A DNA stretch of 64,000 nt from Capitella teleta (Eukaryota > Annelida > Polychaeta > Capitellidae): NCBI GenBank assembly GCA_000328365.1, contig KB308811.1, forward strand, positions 10,128-74,127, given 5' to 3'. Every line of letters starts with the position of its first letter. Positions within the stretch are counted from its first letter, which is position 1. Shown here piece after piece: positions 37,101 to 46,428 of this stretch. The notes below the pieces were generated by a model, which was not told the DNA's origin, searched no databases, and saw only the letters and a list, made by a program, of their open reading frames with translations. Made by a program: the position numbers and the translations under genes.

Positions 37101-37837
37101 TCTTGCAGGTGTTTCCTCTCACCTGGAGAAGGATGAGTGCTGAGACGTCAAGTGACCTTCCACAGGGAATTCCACAGATTGATTTCAGGAAAATTATAAT
37201 AGGCTATTACACCGTTTATAGTACTGTAGAAGAGGATATTTTCACAGACTGCAATTTTCGGTATTCGTGGCATCAATTAATCGCGGTTAATTGTACGTAC
37301 ATTTGGTATGAGATCAACCAGAAACATTTCGCAGGCATGTAATATTCGCGGTATCTGACTAATTGCATGTGCCGATTGTTTGCTAACACTGATCCACGAT
37401 TTACTAATCAATAATCCGTAATTTCCATGCATTTCATTAGCCAAAGAAATACATGCATAAAACCAAGCGATTACTCACTCAAGGAAACTCCATTGATTTG
37501 TACCTACTCCTGGATTTCTCATCATCGTACTCAGAAAGGCTGGGAATAGTTGTTAGAATATTGCTCCTTTTTGTTTATTATATTTATAACTCACTATGAG
37601 ACATTAACAGGTTTCTGATGTTAACAGAGCATAAATCAGCGCTTATTAAAATCACTCTATCCTATGTGACTAAAATACTATTTCGGTCAGTACTCAGGAG
37701 ATTACGTAATGATAATTCCTGCATCATGTGCATGCATGAGGAAGAATGGGAGATGTTCTGGCATGAAGGTACTCACTATCACTATCAGAATCGGACAAAG
37801 AGTCGGTATGAACGATCACGTGAACATCTGCGTCCAT
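14694..37837 (-). CDS. Transmembrane channel-like protein (TMC)
   Basis: TMC proteins are multi-pass membrane proteins. Some are pore subunits of mechanotransduction channels; others modulate Zn or Cl transport. Predicted coding exons in transcript order: 37837-37777, 36611-36467, 36416-36270, 31177-31108, 30895-30814, 30457-30126, 30068-29917, 29813-29669, 29612-29448, 29390-29221, 29166-29058, 29012-28915, 16244-16134, 15442-15236, 15141-14974, 14922-14844 and 14762-14694. Every junction keeps phase and the total is 769 codons plus stop. The family signature CWETYVGQ is at residues ~527-534, followed by FFVEFPRKL, and [19 protein letters not shown] precedes the last membrane segments. [11 protein letters not shown] and [11 protein letters not shown] mark the start of the core. 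The N terminus is polar and charged ([20 protein letters not shown]). Exon 14 ends in a GC donor (AAG|GCAAGT). The short C terminus suggests the TMC4-8 side of the family, but the subclass is uncertain. Confidence 0.93.
15843..15890. repeat. Poly(T) runs
   Basis: About 30 consecutive T, a short AT interruption, then ten more T. This lies in a TMC intron. Confidence 0.9.
16281..16414. repeat. (AC)n microsatellite
   Basis: CACA/CGCA repeats of about 130 bases lie just outside TMC exon 13, on the acceptor side. They create spurious Thr-His and Val-Cys reading frames. Confidence 0.95.
16437..16555 (-). mobile_element. Degenerate SINE copy
   Basis: GGTTTTACGGCTCCAC near 16440, and the block around TACCGTAGACAATAACACACAGCACCCGGCC at 16506-16536, match the 1551-1899 SINE. 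An internal deletion and divergence separate them, and no tRNA head is left. Confidence 0.5.
16906..17120. mobile_element. Short MITE with ACAGGAAATTTTCGCG-type termini
   Basis: ACAGGAAATTTTCGCG near 16914 is mirrored by CCGCGGAAATTTCCTGT near 17095-17110, giving imperfect terminal inverted repeats about 200 bases apart. The interior has more TTCGCGG-like motifs. No coding capacity. Confidence 0.5.
18588..18667. repeat. 16-bp minisatellite, five units
   Basis: Five units of 16 bases (GCATCGAGCTATGGAT and a GTGT-starting variant) run head to tail, the two variants partly alternating. The repeat lies in the long TMC intron. Confidence 0.85.
19114..19205. repeat. (GT)n microsatellite
   Basis: About 90 bases of GT repeats with minor GC interruptions. 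Confidence 0.95.
19643..19740 (+). mobile_element. 5'-truncated SINE copy
   Basis: This is the 3' part of the 1551-1899 family in plus orientation. It contains GGGTTGGGTGGAGCCGTAAA and ends in the (TCAC)n tail. No tRNA head is present. Confidence 0.75.
20925..21062. mobile_element. Degenerate copy of the CAGCCAGCC-rich hAT-like family
   Basis: Repeated AGCCGC/CAGCCAGCCG motifs end in a CAGGGTCTA-like terminus near 21053-21061. This resembles the termini of the element at 28238-28739. Poorly preserved. Confidence 0.4.
21746..22852 (+). CDS. Rhodopsin-family GPCR, FMRFamide-receptor-like
   Basis: An uninterrupted 368-codon frame encodes a seven-helix receptor, probably for a neuropeptide. TM1 carries [12 protein letters not shown]3 is [21 protein letters not shown], with ERY (residues 110-112) in place of DRY. 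TM4 ends in [13 protein letters not shown]2 has two N-glycosylation sequons (N159, N163). TM7 reads [18 protein letters not shown], the N(S/A)xVNF variant typical of FMRFamide-receptor-like proteins instead of NPxxY, and the TM6 CWxP is replaced (FCACNGLAL). I chose the ATG at 21746, just after TTCGCAG, which looks like an acceptor joining a 5' UTR exon. The coding exon is markedly more GC-rich than its surroundings. It is nested inside the 12.7-kb TMC intron on the opposite strand. The ligand is unknown. Confidence 0.9.
   Translation: MEAFDQWVGIWVPLVIICVGALGNLACLFVLSFDKGHNSLLLVLKALVASDLCLLLSGGLQQIVPMLSEYSGCMNRVCLHWIGYLRIYVWPLVSVSQMSSAWLTLLISTERYMAICNSSDFFKRLPNARLLIAGIVSASALFNLPKFFEYEPLQVQLLNHSGNLTMIVPGDSSHGRNAIYRLLYNMALTGVLVFGVPIVSLLWLNTRTMLRIRHMLRFAEMNRQMRRKLKATRVPIGIFVVFCACNGLALVSFVADSLPVHPSWLQDFMGVANMFVLLNAAVNFVLFYLLGSKFQLLCKRALGLCLQEPEAMRAHQESPLLRRRFKPLIARNKNPKNAFDLCVSLDTKHGVTYAAGYLRENRMAVDAL
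22925..22930 (+). terminator. Polyadenylation signal of the GPCR gene
   Basis: AATAAA lies about 70 nt after the GPCR stop codon. Confidence 0.7.
23051..23130 (+). mobile_element. hAT-type transposon left terminus
   Basis: CAGGGGTCCCCAAACTCCGG at 23051 followed by GGCCCGCGAGG is the classic hAT terminal sequence. A possible right end with GGCCCGCGGGTC is near 24268-24312, but it does not mirror the left end cleanly. Between them I see no transposase frame. Confidence 0.5.
24865..25150 (+). mobile_element. Possible SINE with tRNA-like head, different family
   Basis: GTGGCCGAGATGG resembles an A box, and GTGGGTTCCACGTTGACC, about 40 bases on, a degenerate B box. An unstructured body follows. 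There is a single copy in the window, so the boundaries are guesses. Confidence 0.35.
28238..28739. mobile_element. hAT-like non-autonomous element, ~500 bp
   Basis: The left end TAGACCCCAAAGACAGCC and the right end GGCTGGCTTCGGGGTCTA form imperfect terminal inverted repeats. Subterminal GACTAGCCAGCC and CAGCCAGCC motifs repeat at both ends. No coding capacity. Fragments of the same family are at 20925-21062 and 44150-44225. The superfamily is inferred from the subterminal repeat style; I could not see a clean target duplication. Confidence 0.55.
31505..31605 (-). mobile_element. tRNA-like sequence, probable SINE head
   Basis: On the minus strand ATATGGCTGAGCACTACG is followed by a B box GGTTCGATTCCCGG at ~31531-31544 and GCCAT, which can pair with ATGGC at the start. 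The D-arm is abnormal and the spacing is longer than a normal tRNA. I therefore read it as a SINE head or tRNA pseudogene in a TMC intron, not a functional tRNA. Confidence 0.4.
32198..32764 (-). mobile_element. MITE, AGTGCAGGGCC family, copy 1
   Basis: The left terminus is AGTGCAGGGCCAGAAGTAGTC. The right terminus is a decayed mirror (ACTTTTGGCCCACT). The interior is the reverse complement of the element at 49347-49984, for example the GGTCCGGGGCCCTGTTTGCC block at ~32470-32490 and the AGGAGATGAACATTAGTGC block at ~32372. Non-coding. Confidence 0.75.
33413..33457 (-). mobile_element. SINE 3' fragment
   Basis: GATGGCGTTTTATGGCTCC through GGGCGCCAGAACAG matches the tail-proximal part of the SINE. 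It lies 50 bases before a nearly complete copy, so two insertions sit next to each other. Confidence 0.65.
33508..33795 (-). mobile_element. SINE copy, nearly complete
   Basis: It is collinear with 1551-1899 over the whole body, including the B box (GGTTCGAGACC in minus sense at ~33743-33753). The A-box end has decayed and the (TCAC)n tail is missing. Confidence 0.8.
34539..34819 (-). CDS. Alternative first exon or cassette exon of the TMC gene
   Basis: An open frame starts with ATG at 34819 in a good context (GCC ATG A). It encodes an acidic segment ([17 protein letters not shown], then a D/E-rich stretch) and ends at a donor CGCAG|GTAACC in phase 2. That is the same phase as the exon ending at 36270, so it joins the next TMC exon (31177-31108) in frame. 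It could be a first exon of a shorter transcript. It could also be an internal exon, because AATTCAG|C just upstream would accept the 36270 donor in frame; that acceptor has a weak pyrimidine tract, so I favour an alternative start. No independent gene is evident. Confidence 0.6.
35868..35912. repeat. Three CACGTG boxes in a 17-18-bp repeat
   Basis: CACGTG occurs at 35868, 35886 and 35902 within a degenerate repeat (CACGTGAYCTTGGTGA). It lies in a TMC intron. It may be a short tandem duplication or an E-box cluster. Confidence 0.6.
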
Positions 37838-38368
37838 AATTAAGATATTGACATAAAAAAATTAACAAATTCAGTGAATTATCAGCTTTTTTCGCCCAAA
37901 AATCCTTTCTGTCAAAACTTTGTTTAGATTTGATTCGACGTCGAAACAGCGAACACGGCGTGAAAGGTGAAATCATAACGCACTTTTAACGTTATGGCCA
38001 ATTGCGCCATGTCCTGTGAATTGCGCAGCTTGTTTTAGCCATTTCCGAGACCATCCCCTGCGCCGATGTAGCGACATTAGAGCAGAGTTAGCGCCCCCAA
38101 TGGTCTCCAATTTCTTTGTTTAACCGCATGCCAAATATAGAACAGTCTTTTCACAGAAACATTTAGCTCCCAGCAAGTGCGGCAGCCTTGTGTCGAGTTT
38201 CATGTCACCTGAGACACATCGCTAGGCCACTCCTCGAATTCACCTAGATCACGTGACTCCTTATTTTATTCAAAGAACTTCCCCGAGTGACTCAATATTT
38301 TATGTCGCCACTGAATTTTCAGAAGTTTGACTGATGAAAAACGGGAGAAGCTATAGGAAATCTATTCT

Positions 38369-38374
38369 TTTATT
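38369..38374 (-). terminator. Candidate polyadenylation signal of the IkB-like gene
   Basis: AATAAA on the minus strand, about 440 nt past the stop codon (38810-38812). Confidence 0.45.
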
Positions 38375-38809
38375 CAAAAAATGAAAATATATGTACAAAA
38401 CCTGATTGATGTCGAATTAGAAAGAAAAACAATTCAAGTGAATAACAAAATGAAATTCATGTGATAAAATATTTAAATCTCTCAAACGATGCTGATTTAC
38501 ATAGACGTAACACAAGATGCCGCAAGACTACAAGGATTTACAGCAAGATATGATAATACGAAACAAGTTCAAGAAATCCCAAAACAAAATAAAAAAAACA
38601 TCAATTATGACATGAATCTGATAAAATACAATAATATTCTTGTTGACCAGCAGCTCAAGTAATAATAATAATAAACTACAAATTCTGATTGAAATTTAAA
38701 CCAAATTGATTTTTAACGCGAAAAAGAAAAATAATGAGTGAATGAAGCAAAATGGAATATCAAGCAAACGTACGCAATATAATTAGCAGAATGACAATAT
38801 TCAGCGAAA

Positions 38810-41800
38810 TCACCGTTTGCCAGATTTGTACATGTTGAGTAGCTGCGCGATCTACAAAGAAAAAACGGCCTAATTATATAATGACCTATAATGACCTTCG
38901 TGACTGACCTGTGGGTCGTGCGATTGGGGGAGGAGATTGAAGGGCGTCTGTTTGCTGGAGTTCTTGGCTGTGACGTCCGCTCCAAACTCAAGCAGAAGTT
39001 TGATCAGGGTGTGCAGTTTATCGCTGGCCATTTTCTGACCAACGGCTATGTGCAGGCATGTTTGACCGTCAAAGTTCTTCTTGTTGATGCTCTGAGTGAC
39101 TCGTTCCCTCGGAACAAGACTGAGGAGGAGGCCTAGCACCGTGATGGCGTCCCTGCATTCCACAATGTAGTGCAGCGGAGTTTTGCCGCTTTTGCCATCC
39201 TGAAAAAAAGAAAGAATACGAATTCAGAAGAGAATTCAGTCAGCAATCAGGCATCAGTGCTTGAAACACCCGCTAAGACGTGTCTACAATGTCACGCCCC
39301 CCGTTTGAGATGACCACTGGTCAGACTTGACCGCCTTAATTGGTGTCGCGTTCGCCAATCTGAGCAAATGACCACCGGTCAATGGTCCCGACGACCGAGT
39401 ATAAAGGTCATTAAAATATCACTCCTTCGCCAAATTTGATACAGCGTGGTTGGGCAAAATGGTTGGAAAATCTCTGAGACCCAAAAATCTGAACAAGATC
39501 GCAAACCTCTTCAGAAAGACTGGCTCCACTCAGCACCAAACGTCTGATGGTCTCAATGGAGCTGATGATTTCTCCCGACTTGTTCTGGGGAAGACCTCTG
39601 TGGGCTTCAATGGCACAGTGCAGGGCAGTTTTACCTGAGAACAAAACATCTATGCTGACCAGATTTACAGTTTTTTACGAGTGGCACCTTCTCCGTTCTT
39701 GGAGTCGATCTTGATGAGATGTGAGCGAAGGAGTTGCGCTGTGGTTTGGAAGAAGGCGTCTCCCTGCGTGACAGAGTAGTGCAGAGGGGAGCGGCCAGGA
39801 CTGGCGTACGCCTGTAGGTTGACGTCTGCCCCAAAATCAACCAATTTGGCGACCATGCTCGGTTGGTTCATGTAAGTGGCCAAGTAAACAGGTGTCTGAA
39901 AAATCAAGCATGGTATATGGATACAAATTATGTAATATATATTATATAACATTAATCTTGTTATAATTAATCATGGTTATTGTATATATATAGAATATAG
40001 AGTAGAAAAGAGGTTTATTTCTTTAGTAGATAATAAAGTACATCAAGTGTGGGTGACAAAAGAAAAGGAGTGCCGAGATCGAAATCTTATGGCACTCAAA
40101 AATAATTTCATATTTTATACAGCTTTATACAACTACAAAAGAAAAGAAAAGAGAGAGAAAAAAAATAGAGAAATATAATCAATGTGACAGACATGCAATT
40201 GGTACGTTGAGTTCGGACAGAATAACGAAGAACAATAAGGAACTGTGCATGTGATTACTAAGGAAAATATGATGTGATTGCAAGGAAAATATGATAATGT
40301 TTGTAAGACAATGCAATGAATGCTCTTTCACAAAGAGTGTTTTTCAAGAATTTTTTCAACGAGAATATGGTGCTGTAGTCTTGCAACTTCAATTAACACT
40401 AATTAAAATAATTAATTAACTAATTAATTAACTAATTAACTAATTAATTAACTAACTAATTAACTAATTAATTGAACTAATTAAATATTTCACAACATTG
40501 GTATAAAATAGTATTTTGTCTCAGTTGAATTCTACACAGGAGTAATCGAACCAAGTGCTGAGTGGCTGAGCGTGATATGCGGCAAACCTCACCACAAAAT
40601 CCCAAGCGACTCGAGAATTTTGCTGGTAGCAGTCCTCTCTTACTTTTGTACACATATACTGCTGTAAAGTAACTACATAAATCCAACATCCTCAAAATTT
40701 TTGATTGAGAAAAGTATGAGCTCATTGTAAATAATTCTTATCCCTCTTTTCTGTAACAGTATTTTGTCCAAGTATTTACCATATATTATATAACATCAAT
40801 ATACCTTGTCATAATTAATCATTATTTTGTGTCTGTTTGTGTACAATCAGGTTAAGCACAAGATGATATTATTCATTCCATTCACTAAGAAACAAATGAT
40901 CAAATATCAAGGTTTATATTATGTATGAAGTATTTTCAAGCCTCCTTGTGATTTACCACTTCAGCAGCACTCAGAGGTTACACAACACACTTGAAGCACC
41001 CCGAACCAAACCACATAAATAAAATAAATATACGTCCAAGCTGATAACTATCCATGCACGTAATTTCACGTTTAAAATATTCAGAGCGCAAAGCAATTTC
41101 ATATAATTGTGACAATGACGCAATCACCTGTTTGAGGTTGTTCACTTGGTTGATGATCTTATCAATATTCACAAACTGACGTTTGCAGCGAGTCAGAAAG
41201 GCGGTCACGTGAGCCAGCAATCCCTTGAGGATGAACAAGTGAAGCAGACTGCAAGAAAGATGAAACATGAGTGCGCGTGCACTACAGCAGCGCCCTCACC
41301 TGTCGCCTTCATCGTCGCATTTTGTGAGGTCTTCTTTTTGCAATTTGGCCACATAGATGAGCGCTTTTTGTTCTTCGGTTCTGCTGGGTTTTTCCAACGG
41401 TTTGAGAGCGACGCTGGGCACTGTGTGGATTCGACGTGCGTAATTAGTGAGATCAAGCGGTTCCATTTTCCAAATGAATTTCCATCGCTTTACTTCCCTG
41501 TTTACTATCAAACCTGTTTTTCACATCGCCTCAGAGCACAGTACATCCGAGATACGAGGACTACCGGAAATATCCGTCACAAATGATTTATAACTCCTCA
41601 CGGCTTAAGAGCGCCAGAGATCAGTGGTGCACGTACAAGACTCCAAAGTGAGTCACAGACTTGTATACGAAGAGGCAAAGTGCACAGAATCATTACATAT
41701 ACAACAAGGAAGTGAAATTCATTTCTCTGAATATTTTCCGCCCATGAAGAGAAAGAAAAAAAATGTGTGTGACTAATGCATTTACCTTCAAATGGATGTG

Positions 41801-44800
41801 GAATGAGGGGTCTGGGCGCAATAGCCACGTTTGCGGAGGGTGTGGTCCTCTCCTCTGTTTGAGGCGGCCTCTGAGGCACAATCATGATCACTGCAAATGG
41901 TCCTTCAATGCCACGTGTCTACGCTTCATGTATACCTACTTTGCTGTGGTGCGGGAGCTGCTCCCGTGACCGAAGGGGGTCTGGGGAGGATGGGCGTCAG
42001 TGTCCTTTTGCGGCTGCTGTTGGCGTTGTACCTTTCTTGTTTTTCCTGGGGAGATTCCTCCTTGGATACTTCTGCAGGGACGTCATATTCTCGCAGATCT
42101 ATCACTGCCTCTATATCCACCCATTGATTTTCAATCTCCGTCGTCAGTTCGCGTGGGAAGCTGCCGTTCTCCGTGGCTTGCGTCTCGGCGGGGGGCTTGA
42201 TCTCCGTACTCAGCGGCTTCTTCAGCACGTCAATGTTGGGCAGTTCACCGGAGGTCGCAGGGCTGACGGTTTCGTTCTCCACTGTGACTGGCGGCAGGCA
42301 TTCGTAGAATTCCGGAGATCCAGGGTCCTTGTAAGACTCCGGGGTCATGGCAAAGAAATCGCCGGCTGAATGATATCCGCTGGACTCCCTCGAAGGAGAA
42401 ATCCCGCCCGTGTGCTGTGATGAAGGACTTGCAGGAATGTTGGTTTGTGTGCCAGGGAACGAGGGACTTCCTGTTACGGTGTTGGGACACGCAAAAGATG
42501 GAGGACTCCCGGTTAAGACGCTGTAATAGGTCGAAGAGGAAGAACTCGCAGCTATGGGATAGCTTGTAGGCAGAGGGTTGCCCCAGTAAATGCTGCTTTG
42601 GTTACCATTGGAAATGGCGTTTCCAGTCACGTTGCTGGCATAGACGGTAGAGGGGTTGTTGCCATAAATGCTGTTCTGATTTCCATTTAAAACGGTGTTT
42701 CCAGTGCTCTGGGTTCCCGTCGGTTTGGAGATTCCAGCAATTGGGCTTGGGAATTCAGGAATATCAATCAAAGCGTTCAGATCTTCCACATTGCCATTAG
42801 CCTCAGCCGACATGACCTCCCAGAAACTGGGATCGATGGTTGGATAAAGGAAATCATTGCTGTCTTCGTGCTCCACTGGTTCTTGATTCGGACGGTAGTA
42901 TTTGCCAGCGACTTCATTCTCATCGCTGGGGTCAAAAGGTGGCAGCTCATTTGCAACCCACTTGTTGAAATTCTGTCGCTTCTGCCCGGACGTAGGACCG
43001 CGAGGTTCCACCTCCAACCCCGCCTCCTCCTCCTCCTCCACTTCCTCCTTGTCAGCCTCATCAGCTTCGGTCTCATCGTCAGCAAAATTGGCGCTCGATC
43101 CGGAAGATGATCGCTCACTTCCTATCCGTGTCTTCTCTTCCTGAGGCCTCAAGGAAATGGCCGCCAGCCCCAATCCCAATTCGTCAATCGGGTTCTTCTC
43201 TTCGACATCTTCCCTTGACGCGATGTCAATCACTGCGCCTTCGTCTTGGTCTGCTTTGGGCATATCTGTGGCGACACAAAGAGAACGTATTTGGAATGAT
43301 TTCCTTTTCGAGGAAATGAAGTGCTCTGAATACAACTTCAGTTTTGCAATCAAGAATTCTCATCAAGATTCTTCAAAGATACGACTCAGATTCCAAGCTC
43401 AGAGTAAACACAACAAACTCACAGTGAACACAACAGCAAGCATCAAATTTATCATCGGCTGAGAAGATTTTTATGATTCATGTATTCTCCACAATCTTAT
43501 AAATGGGAGGGGACTTCGCTCTATTAAAGAGGACCTCTGATTCTTTTGAAATAGTAACGGATGATAGAGGATGCATCACAAAAGACAAATATGCCTTTTG
43601 ACTGACAAATATTTAGACAAAACGCTTGATGTGGGCTAATTCCTAGATACATCGATTTTGAGAGGTTTAAAATCTCGCTTTCTTCTCGTGTTCGATTTAA
43701 TACCGTTGTGACAGCATAAAAGTAATTCTCCTATTGTTAACAATGGGAGCTGTCGAGTGAGCAGATCTTTCAGCAGTTCTCATAAAAGAAATCTCGCACT
43801 CATCTCGTTTCAAGCTATACTGCCTGAGCAAGAAATTTGTATTTTAATTTTACTTGAATATCATTTATAGTTGACCAAATACTTCAATAATGATCTCTCG
43901 TCACTCACAAAAGCCCATAAAATCGATCTAAAAATGTTCCGAAATGAACAGAGGTCCTCTTTAAAAGTATCTACGGGTATTTCGTAGCGGACCCGAGCCA
44001 TGATAGGCGCGTCAATGGTGAAATTCATGTCAAAATTTTCTTGTACATACAGCTAGACGTATTGTAGCAAAAAGGAACTAATATACTAATGAGTAATGAA
44101 CATAATGAATGTACATGTATTGGCATTGCAGCCGTTCTGAGCCAGAGGGGAAAAATTACAGTTAGCCAGCTGAAAAAGATCTCAGTCAGCCAAAAATAAA
44201 TCGGCTGGCTGGCTTCAGGGTCTAGTTACTACAGTTGCTTGAAATAATTTGTTATGGGGCAATATATTTCTGACTTCCTTCTTTTCTACAAACTCAATGT
44301 GCACATTCCTAGCAACTAGTGTGAAAACCTACAAACTCAATGTGCACATTCCTAGCAACTAGTGTGAAAACATGATAATTATTGAGATTTATTAGCATAT
44401 ACCAGTAAGCCAAGAAATTCAGTAGAACTGCATAAACAGTCATGCAGCATTCTGTACCTTGCACAAAATGTATTACATGTGGTAGCAGTATGCAGGCAGA
44501 ACTAACATAGCAAGCAGAATACTCACTAACAAGTATACTGTATTATTATTAAGTATATATTATTATATAAGATTCTCCTTTAGAGTTCAGTTCAGTCGGG
44601 TTTGACTGTTCACTCGTTGGCATTGTGCCTGCGCAGCTGAAGCAACTGCTGCAGGCAGTGAATATAGAACAGTACAGTGACTGAGTGAGTGACGGCGTGA
44701 TGACAATCAGTAAAAGTGACACAATTATGGCAAACTGAGATCAGTCATTCAGTGGCCACCTTCCATCATCTGATGACATCACCGGGTACAAGAGCAGCCG

Positions 44801-45027
44801 ACTGCAGTCACACTCACTCACTGTCACCGTGACTCAATGAGGACAACTTGCAATACAAAGTGTAGCTCTGTTACTTTTTGTTAGTATGTATGATTGTATG
44901 AACATATGCCATACAAGCCTAAAAGGTGTGTTTAAACTGAAATCACAGACACAAACTCACCTGACAGGGTCAGATGTTCGACTTGCTTCAAAACTGAATG
45001 AATATTCTGTTGTATTGCGGCTGTCAT
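38810..45027 (-). CDS. Atypical nuclear IkB (IkB-zeta-like) ankyrin protein
   Basis: Nuclear IkBs bind Rel/NF-kB dimers through ankyrin repeats and tune transcription. Predicted exons: 45027-44961, 43265-41940, 41890-41786, 41420-41300, 41248-41128, 39895-39688, 39634-39507, 39199-38909 and 38851-38810. All phases agree; 802 codons. An in-frame stop lies upstream of the ATG at 45027. The long exon 2 encodes an acidic, Ser/Pro/Asn-rich region (EEVEEEEEAG, many NGNQ/SIYG repeats). It carries ESSGYHS, which resembles a beta-TrCP degron, at ~42365-42390. The C-terminal third has six ankyrin repeats: CDDEGDSLLHL, KQTPVYLATYMNQPSM, GRSPLHYSVTQGD, GKTALHCAIEAH, GKSGKTPLHYIVE and NFDGQTCLHIAVGQK. The long insert ahead of RRLVLSGASL and the collinear C terminus match IkB-zeta best. 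Its promoter region contains a consensus kB site. Confidence 0.85.
40385..40490. repeat. (TTAATTAAC)n-type AT repeat
   Basis: Overlapping TTAATTAAC/TAATTAAC units in an intron of the IkB-like gene. Confidence 0.85.
43524..43964. mobile_element. MITE with TTAA target duplication (piggyBac-like)
   Basis: TTAA at 43524-43527 is followed by AGAGGACCTCTG. The mirror image CAGAGGTCCTCT ends at 43960 and is followed by TTAA at 43961-43964. The 433-base element has no reading frame. A TTAA duplication is diagnostic of piggyBac-type integration. It sits in intron 1 of the IkB-like gene. Confidence 0.75.
44150..44225. mobile_element. Fragment of the CAGCCAGCC hAT-like family
   Basis: TCGGCTGGCTGGCTTCAGGG followed by TCTAG matches the right end of the element at 28238-28739. 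AGTCAGCC motifs are nearby. Confidence 0.5.
44286..44371. repeat. 43-bp tandem duplication
   Basis: The unit starting CTACAAACTCAATGTGCAC at 44286 is repeated exactly at 44329. Confidence 0.9.
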
Positions 45028-45117
45028 CGCTTTTGAAGCAAGAAATGCGATCTAAAAATGTAGAAGTTGTTTCCCTGTGTGAGGCCCTCTCATGAGCAGG
45101 AAGTTGGCGGAGGCTTC

Positions 45118-45165
45118 TGATTGGCTGAGAGCGCGAAAGGGAAATCCCCTTTGGCTATTTATAGA
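45118..45165. promoter_or_regulatory. Divergent promoter with CCAAT, kB and TATA-like elements
   Basis: In 46 bases there is an inverted CCAAT (ATTGG, 45120-45124), a perfect kB site GGGAAATCCCC (45139-45149; GGGGATTTCCC on the other strand) and TATTTATA (45156-45163; TATAAATA on the minus strand). The IkB-like ATG lies 110 bases to the left on the minus strand. A plus-strand leader exon ending in a strong donor lies to the right. The order CCAAT-kB-TATA fits plus-strand transcription best. Use by the leftward gene is an inference from proximity. Confidence 0.6.
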
Positions 45166-45298
45166 ACATTGCGTTATGAACGTGCGTGCGTTATGAGCGT
45201 GCGTGCGTTATGAGTGTGCATGCGTGCGTTACGATGTGTGTCTTTTACTGGTGCATAGATCTCATCTTGTACTCGAATACACGCAATTATAGTGACAG
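45166..45298 (+). other. Predicted 5' UTR exon of the RG/TM/PPxY gene, with minisatellite
   Basis: The stretch ends at a near-consensus donor (GACAG|GTAAGT, intron from 45299). It starts with a 17-21-base repeat (GCGTTATGARCGTGCGT, about three units, 45171-45236) containing several ATGs. I infer splicing to an acceptor near 46412 (ACTCAG), just ahead of the ATG at 46429. The TSS would lie about 25-30 bases past the TATA-like box. Confidence 0.5.
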
Positions 45299-46428
45299 GT
45301 AAGTAATGTATTTTATACAATTGTTCGCCTGAGGCGTATGTTTACATGAAGAACATGAATGATCAATCAAGATCAAGATTATTTGTGACTGTGCAAAGAG
45401 TGCTTCACTTCTTTGTTTGTCGTGCAAGTAAGCTGAGCTTCTGAGTGGGGCTACCCCAAATTTTTGCCGACGTGTTGTGTCCTTCGTTCTTAAATTAGTG
45501 CTGATGTGTATAACCTGTGAGAACCCTCATGTTGAGACTTTATATGCTTAAAGGAGGGGGGGGGTGCCACTCGATGGTGGAGCATGATAATTTATGATTC
45601 GATTCAGGTGTGCGCGTAAACACAATGATGTAATTAATTACGTGGATATAAATGCAATCGCGGAGGGGAAGAGAGAAAAGAAGGGGAAAGATATTTATTC
45701 AAAAATTTAAAAATGTAGGAGATAAAATGAATTTGCAGGTAATTAATTTAATCGTTTAGTATACCTCTCCCCAATACACAGGTGCGAGACAAAACATTCG
45801 GGATTTCAATCATATGATGCTAACAGTATATTAACATACTATTACGTTCATACCTTTTCCTAACTTCTAGCACACACAGTTAATCCCCATGTAATAAACA
45901 TAAGCAAATGTAACTATTTTTGGTACCAAACAAACAAACGCAATTGATAAATTATTGAAAATTAAATTAAGTTAGAACCTCAATCAGACTTGTGTCATCC
46001 TGTTGCACGCCATAATTATGACTTGGTCAAATCACAGCTCCGCCCGACATGATATGCCGAGTGCACCATTATGGGTTCACAAGTGAACATGAACCCATGA
46101 ACTCTCTTAATCTATTAATGAACACGTGTGTCCATTACAATGTGAGCAGGACACGCGAAAAAAAAAAATTAGTTCTTGTGCACGTTCGTATTTCATGTTG
46201 ACAATTTCAGTGGTCGGCGGGGGCTTCGTGTGTAATCTGACCTTCCATGACCTTTAAGCCAGCAAACTAAACTTATTATTATGTAAACAAGGGGAGAAAA
46301 ATAGAAGAAGATCTGTGTGCTGACGATTTGGCAAAGGGATCAATACGAACCATGACAACCACGAAGTGTACTCGCGAGTGCGCATGAGCCTCTGATGCCA
46401 AAGAGTACTCAGTGAATATCACGTAAAG

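Noticed and set aside
45156-45165. TATAAATA as the TATA box of the IkB-like gene
   Set aside because: On the minus strand it would put the kB site and CCAAT box downstream of TATA. The element order fits plus-strand transcription, so I did not assign it to the IkB gene.
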